Of a stretch of 64,000 nucleotides of DNA, positions 12,871 to 24,446 are shown piece after piece. The first letter of the stretch is position 1. Every line of letters begins with the position of its first letter. Position numbers and translations under genes: made by a program. The notes beneath the pieces were generated by a model. The model did not search any database. It saw nothing but the letters and a program-made list of their open reading frames with translations, and was not told where the DNA came from. The stretch comes from Monosporascus cannonballus. Lineage: Eukaryota; Ascomycota; Sordariomycetes; Xylariales. The DNA lies in NCBI GenBank assembly GCA_004154925.1, contig QJNS01000055.1:248001-312000 (forward strand), read 5' to 3'.

Positions 12871-14300
12871 ATCGCTTACTTAAAGTATTTGCTTTACCGT
12901 TCTTTAAATTTTTCTTATAGATAATAACGAAATCGAAATTCGCCAATTCCTCCGCATAATGAAATTATCGTCCTATAAACTCCTTGGTCGTAATAAATCG
13001 GGTAAAATTTTGATAATCCGTATAAACCTTAACTTAATACAAACTTTCCTTTAGAAAATACTTAAATTCCCAAAATGCTATAATAATGGCCATAAATTCC
13101 TTATCTAAAATACCGTAATTAAATTCGGCTCCTTTTAACTTATACGAAAAAAATATAATAAAATGCAATTTACTTTAATTATTTCGCTAACCGATTACTA
13201 CGTTTAATACGTAATTCGAAATATCGGTTTTTAGCTTAACGGGGCGGTTTGGATCGTATATAATTAATATTAATTCGTTAATAATTAAATCCTTAATATC
13301 CTAAAATGCTTTTTCCGTATCTGGCGTCCATTTGAATTCCTTTTTTTTCTTTGTAAAATTTATTAAAAATATAATTATTTTGTTAAAATTTCGAATAAAT
13401 TTCCTATAATAATTAACGAATCCAAATAATACTTATACCTCCTTAACCGTCGTTAGCGTCTGCCATTCTATAAATATAGCGATTTTCTTAAGGTCCATTC
13501 TAATATATCTTAAGGTAATAATATGTTTCAAATATTCCATTTCCTATATATAAAATTAACTCTTCTTTACGTTAACAAGTAATTTTGCGTTTTATAAAAC
13601 TTAAAAAGCCTTATAAATATATCCTGTATATATTTTTTCTATTTTCGAAAAAATGAAAATATCGTCAAGATAACAAACAACAAAAATATTAAAATATTTT
13701 CGTAACATATAATTAATTATTCGTTAAAAGATTATTAATATATTCGTAAATCCTATTAATATAACCAAATACTTAAATAATCCGTATTCTATCCGGAAAT
13801 TTATTTTCCATTTATATCCTTTTTTAATCTTAATAAAGTTATATTTATTTTTAAAGTTAAATATTATAAATCATTTAATTTTATAAAATCGGTTTTTTAT
13901 TTCCGTAATTAAGGGTAATAATATTTAATCTTTAATAATAATATCGTTTAATTATTGATAATTAATTATAAGTCGTAATTTCCCATTTTTCTTAAGTACG
14001 AAAAACATAAAGTATCCTATCGGTAACTTCGAAAATCGAATCCATCCTTTTTATAGCCGATTTTTTAGGTATTTTTTAAAAGTACATAATACGTTTCCAT
14101 TAAGATTGTAAATAAGGTAAAACTTTGTCGAAAATCCTTCCTTAAAAATTATTTTATAATCCTATTCGCTATATTCTAATAATTTCATATTAAGTTTTTT
14201 CCTAAAAAGCTATTTATATTTATAATATTATAATAATATATTAATTAAATCTTTTAACTTTTCGAGTTATTATTCGTATTATTTCAAATCGTTATTTAAT
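12871..14300 (-). pseudogene. Element C reverse transcriptase / RNase H remnant
   Basis: On the minus strand FVVCYLDDIFIFSK lies over 13640-13684, with an intact YLDD at 13661-13672, the only intact RT catalytic box I found in the window. RNase H closes near 12870-13010 with FTRFITTKEFIGR, EELANFDFVIIYKKN and GKANTLSKR, matching the usual FTTTKELTRRQARW...ADALSRR end. Many stops remain. Confidence 0.85.
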
Positions 14301-16765
14301 TACTTTAATTTTGCTTTAATAATAATAACGATATATCGTATTTTTTTCTAATATTCGTTTTTTTATATATTTTATTCCTTTAAGTAATAAAATATTTATC
14401 GTATCCTTATACTTGTATTTATCGCTATTATCGATCAAATATTAAGATCTTAATTTTTCCTTTTTTTATTTATTAATAAGGAATAAAACAAACTTTACTT
14501 AACCAATTCTGCCGTTAATCAAAATTCCGTACTGTTATATTTATAATAATCCTAAGATTATATCGTAATTCCCAAATAAAACGATATCGAAATTAATCGT
14601 TTAATATCGTTTTTAAATAAAAATCTTAAAATAATTAATTTTGCGTATAATTTTTCCGTTATCGTAAATAAATTCTTAACTTTCCGTATTTATCGTCATA
14701 TAAAGTTTTAACTTATATCTTTATAGCAATTTAAGCTTATTAATTATATCCGGTATAATATAATTTCTGCCTAAAATTTCGCAATTTACTATTACAGTAT
14801 ACCAGTACATTCCGATTCGTATTTCCAAAGTAATAAAGTTATTAACGTTTTTTATTATCGCATTTAAAACCTTTTTTAAAAATTCTTTCCAATTCCTTTA
14901 AGTTTTGTTATCTTACGGCTCTTTTATAAGTAATCTTTTTTTTAACCTTTATTCGAATTTATCTAACTTTACTTATATTTCTTTGTTTAATGCATTAAAC
15001 CGCTATATTTATCGTTATTGCCGGTATATTATTCCTTCGAACCGTATTAATTATTCTTAATTCTTTTAAAATTCCTTTCCTTATCGAATAAATTATTTTC
15101 TCATATTTACAATTATATCCTATTATACGTCATTTTAATTATCGTTCCAAAAATTTCCTATAAATTAACATATTCTTTTCTTAATAATTTTTCTTTCGTA
15201 AAAATCTATAATAAATACTAATTAAAAATAAAAATCCGTAATAACTTTTTAATAATGCTTTTTTACCGTACGCTAAATTAACTCCTTTTCCGTTTAATAA
15301 TCGTACCATCCATAATAACAAAAAGGGTCTTCCTACAGGCATTATTTTTTTCCGGGCCAACTTTTTACTTCGGCCAATTGCTAAATATCTTTTAAGGTTA
15401 TAATTCGAAATTATTAATACCATTATTTATCGTTCTTATTATACCCGGTACGTTTTAAAAATTCGAATCCCTTATAATATATACGGATAATTCGTACGTA
15501 AATATATTATTTCCATTTTTCGTAATTAAAATATTTTCGTCGTCGACAATATATAATATGCATTTTGCCGTATTAATCAGGGGTTCCGGGACAAACTTCC
15601 TTTATTTAATTCTAATATTCGCGTAGTCATTTTTATAACGCTTTTTACCGTATTCGTAATACTTATTAAACTAGCTTTTTAATTTTTTGCATTTTTCGTC
15701 AAATTTCTTATCGTAATAATTCCTATTGAGTTTCTTACTATAAACCTGATTCGTACTTGGCTTAAATTATATTAATAACTTTATTATTATTTTCTTAATT
15801 ATTTCTGGATTATCTCTCCGGTACAGGGGTCTAATTATTTTATTATGGCTTTTTAGGTCTTTTGTATTTATAAGCTTTATATCCTATTTTTCCATAATTA
15901 AAGCACTTAATCTAGTTCTAATTTTGTTTATGGGTAACCCCGAGTTCCATAAATCTTAGCGCCGTTCCATAAAAAATAAAAGGTACGTCTTATTTCTTCC
16001 CCTAATTAGATTTATATCCCGAACGTAAGGTATATTATCTTTTTTTCTCCTATCATCTTTTAAACTATTAATTATTAATCTTAATTACCTTTACGATATA
16101 CCGGTCCAAAGTAACTAATTATTTAATCCAAATAATTTTATCTTTCATATTATTTTTTAGCCTTTTATAAAATATATTAATAAAAATATTAGCTTCGTTA
16201 TTTCTTAATTTTACTTTAACCATAAAACTTTTGAAAATTACGGCGTACTTAAACGTAAATCCTTTTTGTCGGAATTACAAAAATTATTAAACCGTTAATC
16301 GTTTTTTATCCGGATTGCCGAAATTATTACGCATTTTATTTTCGAAATTAATATAAATTAAAAAAATCTTATTAATAAAATCTTCCTTATTTATTTCTTT
16401 TATTTCCAAAAATTTTTTTATAATAAGCTTAAATTAATTAACCGTATTTCTTATTAAATATGTTCTTATTATTAGGATTATATCCGCTAAATTACTAAAA
16501 TTTAAAAAGCGAAAATAAATTTATGCCTAAATCAAAAGAAATCTAAAAATTACCTTTTTTATTATAAAATTCTGGCTTTTCTAGTTTTATACGGGCGAAA
16601 AAAATTAAATAAATAACGTAACTCTAAATTATTAAACTTTTTTTCCAGCTCCCGAATTCGAACTTAAAATTATTAAATAAGGATTTTTTAAATACTGGTT
16701 AATATCTTAACAATATTAAGTATTAGTTAAAATTTAACAATATTATTAAACAAAAACTTATAATA

Positions 16766-17180
16766 TATAACGGCTAAACGGTTTAACCAATTATTAAACC
16801 TAAGTCGTACGGATTTATATTAATAGAAATATCGTAAAAATCTAAGTAATAAATACAAAAATGTATTACGTTTCATAATACCAAAAGTGCCTTGAATAAC
16901 GAATTATTATTACAAGCTAAAATTATCCAAATTATGGAATTAATAAATATATATATTTTATTTCTGGCTTAAGGTATTTATCATAATTTAACGACACTTT
17001 TCCAATTAAATTCTCTTAAGCCCCTTTAAGCCCTCTCTGGTGCTTATCCGGCTTAAGCCCTTTCGACCAATTAGGGCCCTTAAGTCCTTTAAGCCAGTCA
17101 CGTAACTTCTTAGCTGGGTCGGGGTTTAGTTCTTCAGGACCCCGACCGTTTCCAGAAGCCAAGACCGTTAGGTCATAACA
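16766..17180 (-). repeat. Right (5' in sense) LTR of element C (415 bp)
   Basis: Partner of 10379-10793. It is less mutated towards its right end (17030-17180, with CTGGGTCGGGG and GGACCCCGACC), while the left end is RIP-converted (TATAACGG from TGTGACGG). It ends GTCATAACA and is followed by the TSD AAATT. Confidence 0.88.
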
Positions 17181-17185
17181 AAATT

Positions 17186-18839
17186 GTAATACCAAATCTG
17201 AATTTTGCAAAATAAAATATTTGAAATAATATTAACGTAAAATCTTCTTATTATTATTGTATTTATAAATATAAAATTATGCTTTAATTTATTAAAAGTT
17301 TTATATAATATTCTTTTAATTACTTTTTTTTATATTATTAATCAGGCAGGAAAAATTACCCGATGTTATTACATTTTCTATGATATTAAATATAAAAGTG
17401 CTGGAGATAAATAAGTTTTTAAACTTTTTCAAGTACTTAACTTTATAATTATTAATTAAAATAAATTAAAATAAAAAGCACGTGTTAAATTAAATAATAA
17501 TATAAATCCTTGGAATTGCATTAAAGGAATTAAAAATACGTAAATCGATAAACGCCGTAATAATATTACCGAATTATATAATAAAAATAAACGTTAATTA
17601 TTTTATAATTTCTCGAATCATTTCTTTTTATTTAAGAAATTTTATAAAATTCTTACGGAACTTTTTTTACCAATTAAATTTAAACCGTTTATAAATCCCT
17701 TTAATATTTTTTTAATTTAAATAGCTAAATTTCGGGATAATTATTTCTATAATCGCAAAACGTAACTAAATATGTTGGTTAAATTCTTATAAATAAGTTT
17801 TATTTAACGTAATTAAATAAGAACATTTATTTTTTAAACATATTTAACGGAATAAAACCTATATTAAGTTATAATAATGCTTTTTTTTAAAAATTACCAT
17901 CCTAGTAACATAATAACGAAAATTCCGAGTTTTTTAATTCCGGCTCTGTATTTGGTTTTATAGCATATAATTAAAAATTAATTTTTAAGCTTTTTTAAGC
18001 TTATTATAAACTTATTAAAACATTATCTTTAATAAAGTTAATTAATTCCTCTTATCGTTAATTTAATATAAAATTTTTTTTTTTACAATATTCAGAAAAT
18101 CTTTTGCTATAAATATCCTTTCAATTTTTTAAAAGTTATATATTTTCGCTTTAATATAGGTAATATATTAAGTTTAATGCCATTAATTAGGTTTTATATG
18201 GCCCATCTTAGTTAGGCGTAAGGTTTTACGGTAATCCTTACGTATCGTCAAAATGGTGCCTCATAGAAAAAAGGCGAATTAATCTTTTAATTCTTTAAGC
18301 AAAGCCTATATCATAATTTTTCTTTAAACGACCAGGGTAATTTGGGCGTTTCTGAAAATTTAAATCTTTATTATTAGGTTAATTAATATTTAAATATTAA
18401 GATATTAAAGATTAATTTTGGAAATTTTCCTTTACTTTTTGCGCACGCCTTCTGTAAAATATTCGATATTTTTATTGTATTTTTTTCCCCGAAATTATTA
18501 AGGAATAATTCCTTAGGTTTTTTTAAAAAAAAGTTTCCCAAAAAGCTAATATTTTTACATGTTATTTATTCGTCTTAGCGTTAATCTTTATAATATATTT
18601 TTTTTAATCGAAAATTTTTTCCGAAAGCCTATAAAACGACCCGTATTAAGTATATTAAGGTTTATAAAATGCCATACGCCATATAAAATAACGTTAAATC
18701 GTAAAGAAAAAAATTATTTAAATTAATTAAAATAATTTTTAAAAAATATGTCCTTAAAAATAAGATTATCCGACATATTAATAAATAATATAATATTTTA
18801 AATTAAGAAATAAAAAGTTGTAATTAACTTAATTATAAT
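17186..18839. other. Internal segment of element A, right part
   Basis: AT-rich decayed sequence between C and the right LTR of A. No assignable coding motif seen on either strand, and no clear polypurine tract. Confidence 0.55.
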
Positions 18840-19027
18840 TATTATAATTAGACTAATTATAAGAAAAAAGTTGCATAAAATATGGGAAGTAATAATTATC
18901 TGATTAGAATTAAGTTCCAAGGAGCGGTAATTAGGAAGCTTTCTATATACTGTGAGAGCGCCGGAATAAGGTTCTTCCGGGTGCTGTGGAGCTTGATGAC
19001 TAACACAGATACCCCTATTCCACGACA
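18840..19027. repeat. Right LTR of element A (188 bp)
   Basis: Partner of 1082-1269. Here the inner (left) end is RIP-converted (TATTATAATTAGAC against TGTCATAGTTAGGC) and the outer (right) end is GC-normal, ending ATTCCACGACA. The pattern is the mirror image of the left LTR. Confidence 0.9.
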
Positions 19028-19867
19028 AATATCCTGGAGAACGTGGCACAGTTGCGTCATATCACCCAGACTATCGCATCGCGCGGCAAGCCGCGGAGTG
19101 CTTATTACACAGGGAGCGGTACTATTCCCGAGGGGGCGATTCACGCAGCCGCAGCCGCTACGCCCGTGGGCGACTGCACCTAGATCTACTACGGCATGGT
19201 GTACGGACCGCCGCACATCCGTCAGTACAAGCTCTCGATCATAGACGCGAAGTTCAAGCGAGTGGCGGGCGCGCGGCGCATTGACCCGTCGACGCTGCCG
19301 CCGGACGAGTACTTCTGGGCCCGGGACCGCGTAGCTGCGGGCGTCCCGGACATCCAGGAGTTGCGATGGGTCAACTGGATGCCGAACGGGGCGCATATCG
19401 CCTTCTCGCCCGTCAGCCCCATCCGCGGCGCCGACGCGACGAGGTTGTTCGCGCTGGCGAAGAAGAGGCACGAGGAGTTCGGCATCGACATCTTCCCCGC
19501 ATTCTGTGTCGGCCTCCGCGAGATGCACCTCATCGTCGAGATCGTGTTCGACCGTGCCGACACCGCCCGCCGGAGGGCGGCGCTCGATTGCCTGCGCTGC
19601 AAGATCGACGACGCCGCGGCGCACGGCTACGGCGAGTATCGGACGCACTTAGTGCTCATAGATCAGGTCGCGGGGACGTACAACTGGAATGACGACGCCT
19701 TGATGAAGTTCAATGAAAAACTGAAGGATGCCTTGGACCCGAATGGTATCCTGGCGCCGGGACGATGCGGCATCTGGCCGAAGAGGTACAGGAATCGCGG
19801 TTGGGAGATGACAAAGGCTAGTGGGGACAATACGCAAGGGGACGGCCTCGTGCCGTTTTTCGACTAA
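19028..19867 (+). pseudogene. Vanillyl-alcohol oxidase-like flavoprotein, C-terminal half
   Basis: Continuation of the gene at 94-1081 after element A. 19028-19032 is the TSD copy, and coding resumes at 19033 with LENVAQLRHITQ. An in-frame TAG at 19181-19183 falls where VAO relatives have Trp (before IYYGMVYGP), as a TGG-to-TAG transition would make. From 19196 the frame is open for 223 codons. WMPNGAH carries the His that binds FAD covalently (His422 in Penicillium VAO, recalled), REMH follows, and GEYRTH holds the Tyr503/Arg504 pair. The end AVDPNGI-like DALDPNGILAPGRCGIWP and a TAA at 19865-19867 give a normal C-terminus. Codon use is GC-rich, unlike the retroelements. Long frames on the opposite strand are shadows. 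Confidence 0.92.
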
Positions 19868-21174
19868 GGTCGAACATGCTTGGAACATCAATCAAATACG
19901 GTAGCTGTATCCATGGTAGTTATGGTATTGAAATTTGTGCGTAGCGCACGGATTGCTCGGACATTGCGGGTTGTGTCATCTTTCAAGTTGTCCGCCGTCA
20001 GGAGACTACACTATGCCGAGAAATCCCTAGTCCGCGACACGACTGAATGGCATCCCTCATTTCGGATTTAGGGCTCGCCGAATTCCGAAGCCCGAGCCTT
20101 AGCCCCAAAGCCACTCGTCGCGCTAGACGGTGTGCAATATTGATGTGCACGACGCTCGAGCCGAACGGTCAGGCATTGTCGTCTCAATCCATAACGTTCT
20201 GTTACGAGCAGACAGGATCGCGACCGGGGGTGCAGTGCAGCAGTCTCTATTCGAAATGCGTCATTGCACTGTGTGGAGTTGGTCTTCATCGCTTTTATGA
20301 GACCCCGACATCATACACTGGATGGAGCATTTGCAACTGAAGAAGTAGATTTTATCCAGTTGACCTTCAAAAGGTCCTAGCTCAGGATAAGAAGGTAGGA
20401 CGCCTCTATATATACATTGGAAAACACCTGTAGCAGAAAGAGAGTTAGGCTGGTGGGGCCCGTAGGTAGTCCTATATAATAGGGCTGAACTATTGGGGCC
20501 AAGACCGAGCTATGTTGGCCCGGACCTAGCTGTATCCGAGAACCTTCGAGTTGCCCAATCCTCCATCTTCCTTACCACGATAAGTAGTCTGAATCGAATG
20601 TCGAGACTCCTACGTTTCACGCACGAAGAAAGAATTGCTTGCAACGACGTCTCGGACGGCTCCCGTAAAGAAACCGCGAGAGAACAGCTCACCTTCCCGG
20701 GCCCTTGGTAGCTCCGCGGAGATGTTGTTACCAGATCCCAGATCCACAGAATAGCTTCCCGGATCCCGTGTTTCGTGAGTAACCGTTTTGGGAATTTTCG
20801 TTACCCAATATGACACCGCTTTTAGTCATAACTTGCCCACTGGACGTATAAGTGAGGTTTGAGTTAGTAATGCATCGCTAGTCCAAGAATAACCAAGCCG
20901 GGCTGTAAAACCTAAACTTCCTAATGACGACTTCACAGGAACGGCATCAACCGAGCCAGGGAATTGGGGAGGATGGGAAGGGCGCCTTTAAATATGGAAG
21001 GTCCCGGATGGCGTTGTCCGTGCACGTTTGCGAGCAGGGTCGTCAAGATATAGCAAACAGCATTTAGCTCGTAGGGCTGGACGGCGGGATTCATTCATTT
21101 CATTTTCAAGGCTTCCTCGATGAGTCCTTCCTATCGTTCACGAGTGACGTAGATGCGCTTCAACCTCGGCCCTG
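19868..21174. other. Intergenic region, normal GC
   Basis: Lies between the flavoprotein pseudogene and the HPP gene. Only short frames (under 100 codons) with no family signature occur. The part before 21175 presumably holds the HPP promoter, but I see no diagnostic site I would defend. TATATATA at about 20408 and TATATAAT at about 20473 are possible TATA-like stretches. Confidence 0.5.
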
Positions 21175-22116
21175 ATGCCTTTCCAATTCACCCCGTCGTC
21201 TTGGCACTTCAACATCGACAGCTATGTGAATCCATGGCTGCCGCCGCCGCCGTTCAAGCACCTCCCGGCTCCTATCGCCCGCTTCTTCGGTCATAGGAAG
21301 GAGCACCAGCAGCCACTCGGAAACATTGTGATGGTCTTCTGGGCTTTTATCGGGGTGTTCTGCAGCATACTTGTTATCGAGGTCGTGGGCCATCAAATTC
21401 CGTCGTTTGCGGAACACGGAGCCCCAATCATTATTGGGAGCTTCGTACGTCCCGTCCCTCCCTTATGTGTGTGGCGCGGGTGGTTCCTAACCAATAATAA
21501 AATCGTGCAGGGTGCTGCTGCCGTTCTCGAGTTCTACGCCATCGACTCGCCGCTGGCGCAGCCCCGCAATGCCATACTCGGCCAGATTCTCGCATCCATC
21601 ATCGGCATCGTGATCAGCAAGCTCTTCGAGCTGGGGCCGCAATCACACCACCTGACTTGGGTGGCCGGCTCTCTTAGCTGCGCCAGTGCCGTGGCCGTTA
21701 TGGCCTTGACCGGTACTGTACACCCGCCTGCTGGAGCTACGGCGCTGCTGACCGTGGTCGACCAACATATCGCGCAACTCGGATGGTTCCTGCTTCCGGT
21801 GGTCATCATAGGCTGCGTTTTGATGCAGTGCGTCGCCTTGCTGCTGAACAACATCCAGAGACGTTTCCCGAACTACTGGTGGACGCCGGAGGAGGTGGGT
21901 CAGAAGTGGCGGCGTCCGCGTGAAAAGACGGAGGCCGGTGATAGTGACACCGACGTCGAACATGGCGCTAAGTTTGAGCGTGTCCTGACGCCCCATCCAC
22001 CAACTCGTGATGACCTAAAAATAGTGATTACGAGAGGTAGGGTTCATGTGCCTGACGACCTATACATCACACCGGAAGGTAGAATGTTTTTGGAGCAGCT
22101 AAGCGAACAAATCTAA
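21175..22116 (+). CDS. HPP-family integral membrane protein
   Basis: HPP-family protein (named for its conserved His-Pro-Pro), a small multi-spanning membrane protein; some family members are linked to nitrite transport, but the role here is unknown. The gene has one 66-nt intron (21445-21510, GTACGT...CTAAC...GTGCAG). Because 66 is a multiple of three, reading through it gives 313 codons, while splicing gives 291 and joins IIIGSF to GAAAVLEFYAI, the conserved family sequence. Hydrophobic segments are near NIVMVFWAFIGVFCSILVI, PIIIGSFGAAAVLEFY, LASIIGIVISKLF, SLSCASAVAVMAL and LGWFLLPVVIIGCVLMQCVA. The signature TVHPPAGATALL sits between the last two, followed by NNIQRRFPNYWWTPEE. The ATG at 21175 precedes the usual N-terminus (FNIDSYVNPWLPPPP). 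No damage is seen, although RIP'd blocks begin about 2 kb to the left and 4 kb to the right. Confidence 0.93.
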   Translation: MPFQFTPSSWHFNIDSYVNPWLPPPPFKHLPAPIARFFGHRKEHQQPLGNIVMVFWAFIGVFCSILVIEVVGHQIPSFAEHGAPIIIGSFVRPVPPLCVWRGWFLTNNKIVQGAAAVLEFYAIDSPLAQPRNAILGQILASIIGIVISKLFELGPQSHHLTWVAGSLSCASAVAVMALTGTVHPPAGATALLTVVDQHIAQLGWFLLPVVIIGCVLMQCVALLLNNIQRRFPNYWWTPEEVGQKWRRPREKTEAGDSDTDVEHGAKFERVLTPHPPTRDDLKIVITRGRVHVPDDLYITPEGRMFLEQLSEQI

Positions 22117-22578
22117 ATTTGCATCCGTTTATGACAGCTAGCTTTAAATAGCTTTATTCAATGCCTATTCATGAGAATGTGTCCGAGGTTTAGTGGTTCC
22201 TTTAGCCAATCAGGTAAGTGCCTCTCCCTTATGTGGAAGATAGGTTGAATTCCCTTTGGATTCCATACCAAGTGTCACGCCTCGGGGGTTGGGGAACTAC
22301 ACATCTTTCAATACACATGTGGTGTGGGGGATAGTTTACCCCTATTCTAACAGGTTGTAGAGTAAAGTCAAAGGCTGTTGGTATACCAAAGGCTAAGTCG
22401 TATCTTTTCGGAGAAGGAATAATAGGCTTCCTTGGATACATGCGAGAGTTGGTTGGTAAGTAAAGATATCTCAAATATTCATGAGGCTGGACATTTATTA
22501 CCAGAGTAAATCTACGAAGTTCCTAACCTAGCTGTAAATTTCGATCGAAATCGCGCCTGTAGTTGATCTCTTTAAGAA
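22117..22578. other. Intergenic region between convergent HPP and HET genes
   Basis: Only short frames without family signature; the two genes point towards each other, so this is the shared 3' region. Nothing else recognised. Confidence 0.6.
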
Positions 22579-24446
22579 TTAGAGAAGGATAATCTTCGGC
22601 GAATCCAATATCGGATCTTCCATATCACTGCCATCTTCAGATACCTCCCAAGGGCGAGAAGCATAACAAGTACCCACGAAAGTATATTCGGGGCAGTGGC
22701 CAAAGGATCCAACCGGTCTTAGAATGGCGGGACCTGCGAACCCCGATTTCATGATATGAATCAATCTATTAGCCACCAGGCGTCGGGTGTCGGTTCCAAA
22801 CATAACATCCCCTTCCCTAGCATGAGGATTGTTGCCTACAAGGTAAAATCTTGATTGAAAGACGCCACTGCTGGAGTACCACTTCCTTTCCGTAAGAAAG
22901 AGAAATTCCCTATCTTCTCGGATGATGTATTCAGATGTACCTAAGAGTCGTGCGAACTCGGTTACGTTGCCTGAGGACAAAGTGTGAAGCAAGCGTCCAT
23001 CCTCTATTCGATCAAGCATGTCGCTGTACCAGCTACCCCCTAGGTAATACTATAAGTACCCTGAATATTAGCTCGGGTTCTAAAGGTAATCCGCCACCTT
23101 CGAGAACTCGAGTTTCAATCTCTGTCTTTAAGGATAGATATATATCCAGTACCCATGACCATATGGTTACTGGATCATCGCACTGTGGCCGAGGCTTGTA
23201 TGCCGCGATTATAACATCGGGCTCTGGAAATCGAGATAGGCCTTGCCGGTCATTGCACGAGTAGATACTCGTGCGAAAGTCGTCGAATTCGAATTTTGCC
23301 GTAAAATCAAGTGGAAAATGGTAGTCGGACCAATCCCCAACGGTCTCAAGTCTCCAGTCAGGAGCCCACGAGGATACTCCCTTCAAGTGAGGGTGGCTAT
23401 CGTCCCGAATTTGTTCTGCACTTATGCCCAGCAACTTGGAAAACGAGATGACCTCCGACTCTACGAGATGTCTTGCAAAGGTTGCATAGACGTTTTCTGT
23501 CGACATGGTATAGTCGATTGCGAATCCCTTTCTGGCTGGTGTCTGCGATATCCTGTCACCCAATATTCGGCTGGACCTTTCGTCGGTCGTTATGGGAGAG
23601 GTGAATATAATATCGCTGGCTAAAGAGGAGAAAGGATAGATGCGGTCGCGGTCGTCCACGCATTTGGAGTCATGGAAATCTTTGAGGGGTCCCAGGATCC
23701 CATTCCGGCTCTCGGGATGGGCCTTGATTGTTGACTGTTCCCATATCCCCGCCAAGTGTTGATATCCCCGCCAAGTGTTGAAGAATATAAACTGGTGACT
23801 TGGCTTGGACCTGAAGGAGTCGAGTCCATGGCAACGTCAATGGCCCAGCAAACAGAGTCACACTTGGGTTTAAAACGACCTCCTGAATGACCCAGCGACG
23901 GTTGAACCATGGTAAGCTGACGATATCTGTAATAGCGGCGGAAAGCTCCAGTTGGACTTTATTAGCATTAGTTAGCTTAGGAGCTAACAAGTTAATACGC
24001 TTGACATATGCGGTCGGCTTCTCATCATTGCTGAGCCACACCAAGATAGTCGACGCGTAGCGATATATCTCACTCATGAACGGTATCTGGCGGGACTTCT
24101 CGACGGGATCGTCTTGGCTGATGCACACGGCATCGACCCAAATGCGACGGACGCGTAGTTGGTTCCGGAAACGCAGAAGGGCTTCATGTAGATTTGGTGT
24201 GATCACCTTCGCGTAGTGCTGGCCGATTACCAGTTCATGCGTGAAGTTCGGCTGACCCCACGTGTACGATAGAGCTTCGTACTCCTCTCGATACTCGTCG
24301 ATTAAGTCCATGGGCAGCAATCTACAGTGAAGCGGAGCGCTTAGATCCATGGATGGCTGGATCTCGAGGACCCGGGTCTGAGCAGAGGGCGGCAGCGGTT
24401 TGTAGGTGTATGATGGTCGCACGGAGTTTGCACAGCTAGTTGCCAT
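22579..24446 (-). pseudogene. HET-domain (heterokaryon incompatibility) protein, frame-broken
   Basis: Fungal HET-domain proteins act in non-self recognition and can trigger regulated cell death after hyphal fusion. The N-terminal frame (24446 to 23670) has the domain in order: EYEALSYTWGQP, LHEALLRFR, RRIWVDAVCISQDD, EKSRQIPFMSEIYRYASTILVWL, then LPWFNRRWVIQEV. Two more frames continue the same protein: 23755-23033 (DRDRIYPFSSLASD, FARHLVES, SSWAPDW) and 23019-22579. The first shift lies at a 19-bp tandem duplication (23743-23780). The second is near the C5 run at 23036-23040, where one extra base would explain it. Total length would be roughly 620 residues, usual for the family. The start MATSCAN...YTYKPLPP is typical. 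Introns could in principle explain the second break, but I found no convincing splice pair. Confidence 0.88.
23743..23780. repeat. 19-bp perfect tandem duplication inside the HET gene
   Basis: The unit ATATCCCCGCCAAGTGTTG occurs twice with no gap (23743-23761, 23762-23780). As 19 is not a multiple of three, it moves the HET frame by one; with one unit the two long HET frames are in register (LQHLAGI followed by WEQS). Confidence 0.95.

Larger units (their letters stand above)
10379..17180 (-). mobile_element. Ty3/gypsy chromovirus-like element C, inserted in A
   Basis: Two 415-bp LTRs (10379-10793 and 16766-17180) with TSD AAATT at 10374-10378 and 17181-17185. Both ends are TGTGACGG...CATAACA or their RIP forms. 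On the minus strand, reading from right to left, RT with an intact YLDD box, RNase H, integrase and a chromodomain-like end follow in Ty3/gypsy order. An extra frame on the opposite strand lies between the pol end and the left (3') LTR. It belongs to the same lineage as H, G and I in this window. Confidence 0.88.
1082..19027. mobile_element. LTR retrotransposon A, host of nested elements B and C
   Basis: It is bounded by 188-bp direct repeats (1082-1269 and 18840-19027) that start TG (TA after RIP on the right) and end CA (TA on the left). A 5-bp TSD, AATAT, lies at 1077-1081 and 19028-19032. Removing A with one TSD copy joins the flavoprotein gene in frame (...ISN / ILENV...). After subtraction of B and C, A's own internal sequence is about 4.3 kb (1270-2789, 9229-10373, 17186-18839). 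It is strongly AT-rich and too decayed for me to assign gag or pol, so superfamily and strand are open. Confidence 0.9.

Noticed and set aside
18896..19648. 250-codon open frame on the minus strand
   Set aside because: It runs antisense to the well-supported flavoprotein C-terminal half and into the LTR of A; a GC-rich shadow frame.
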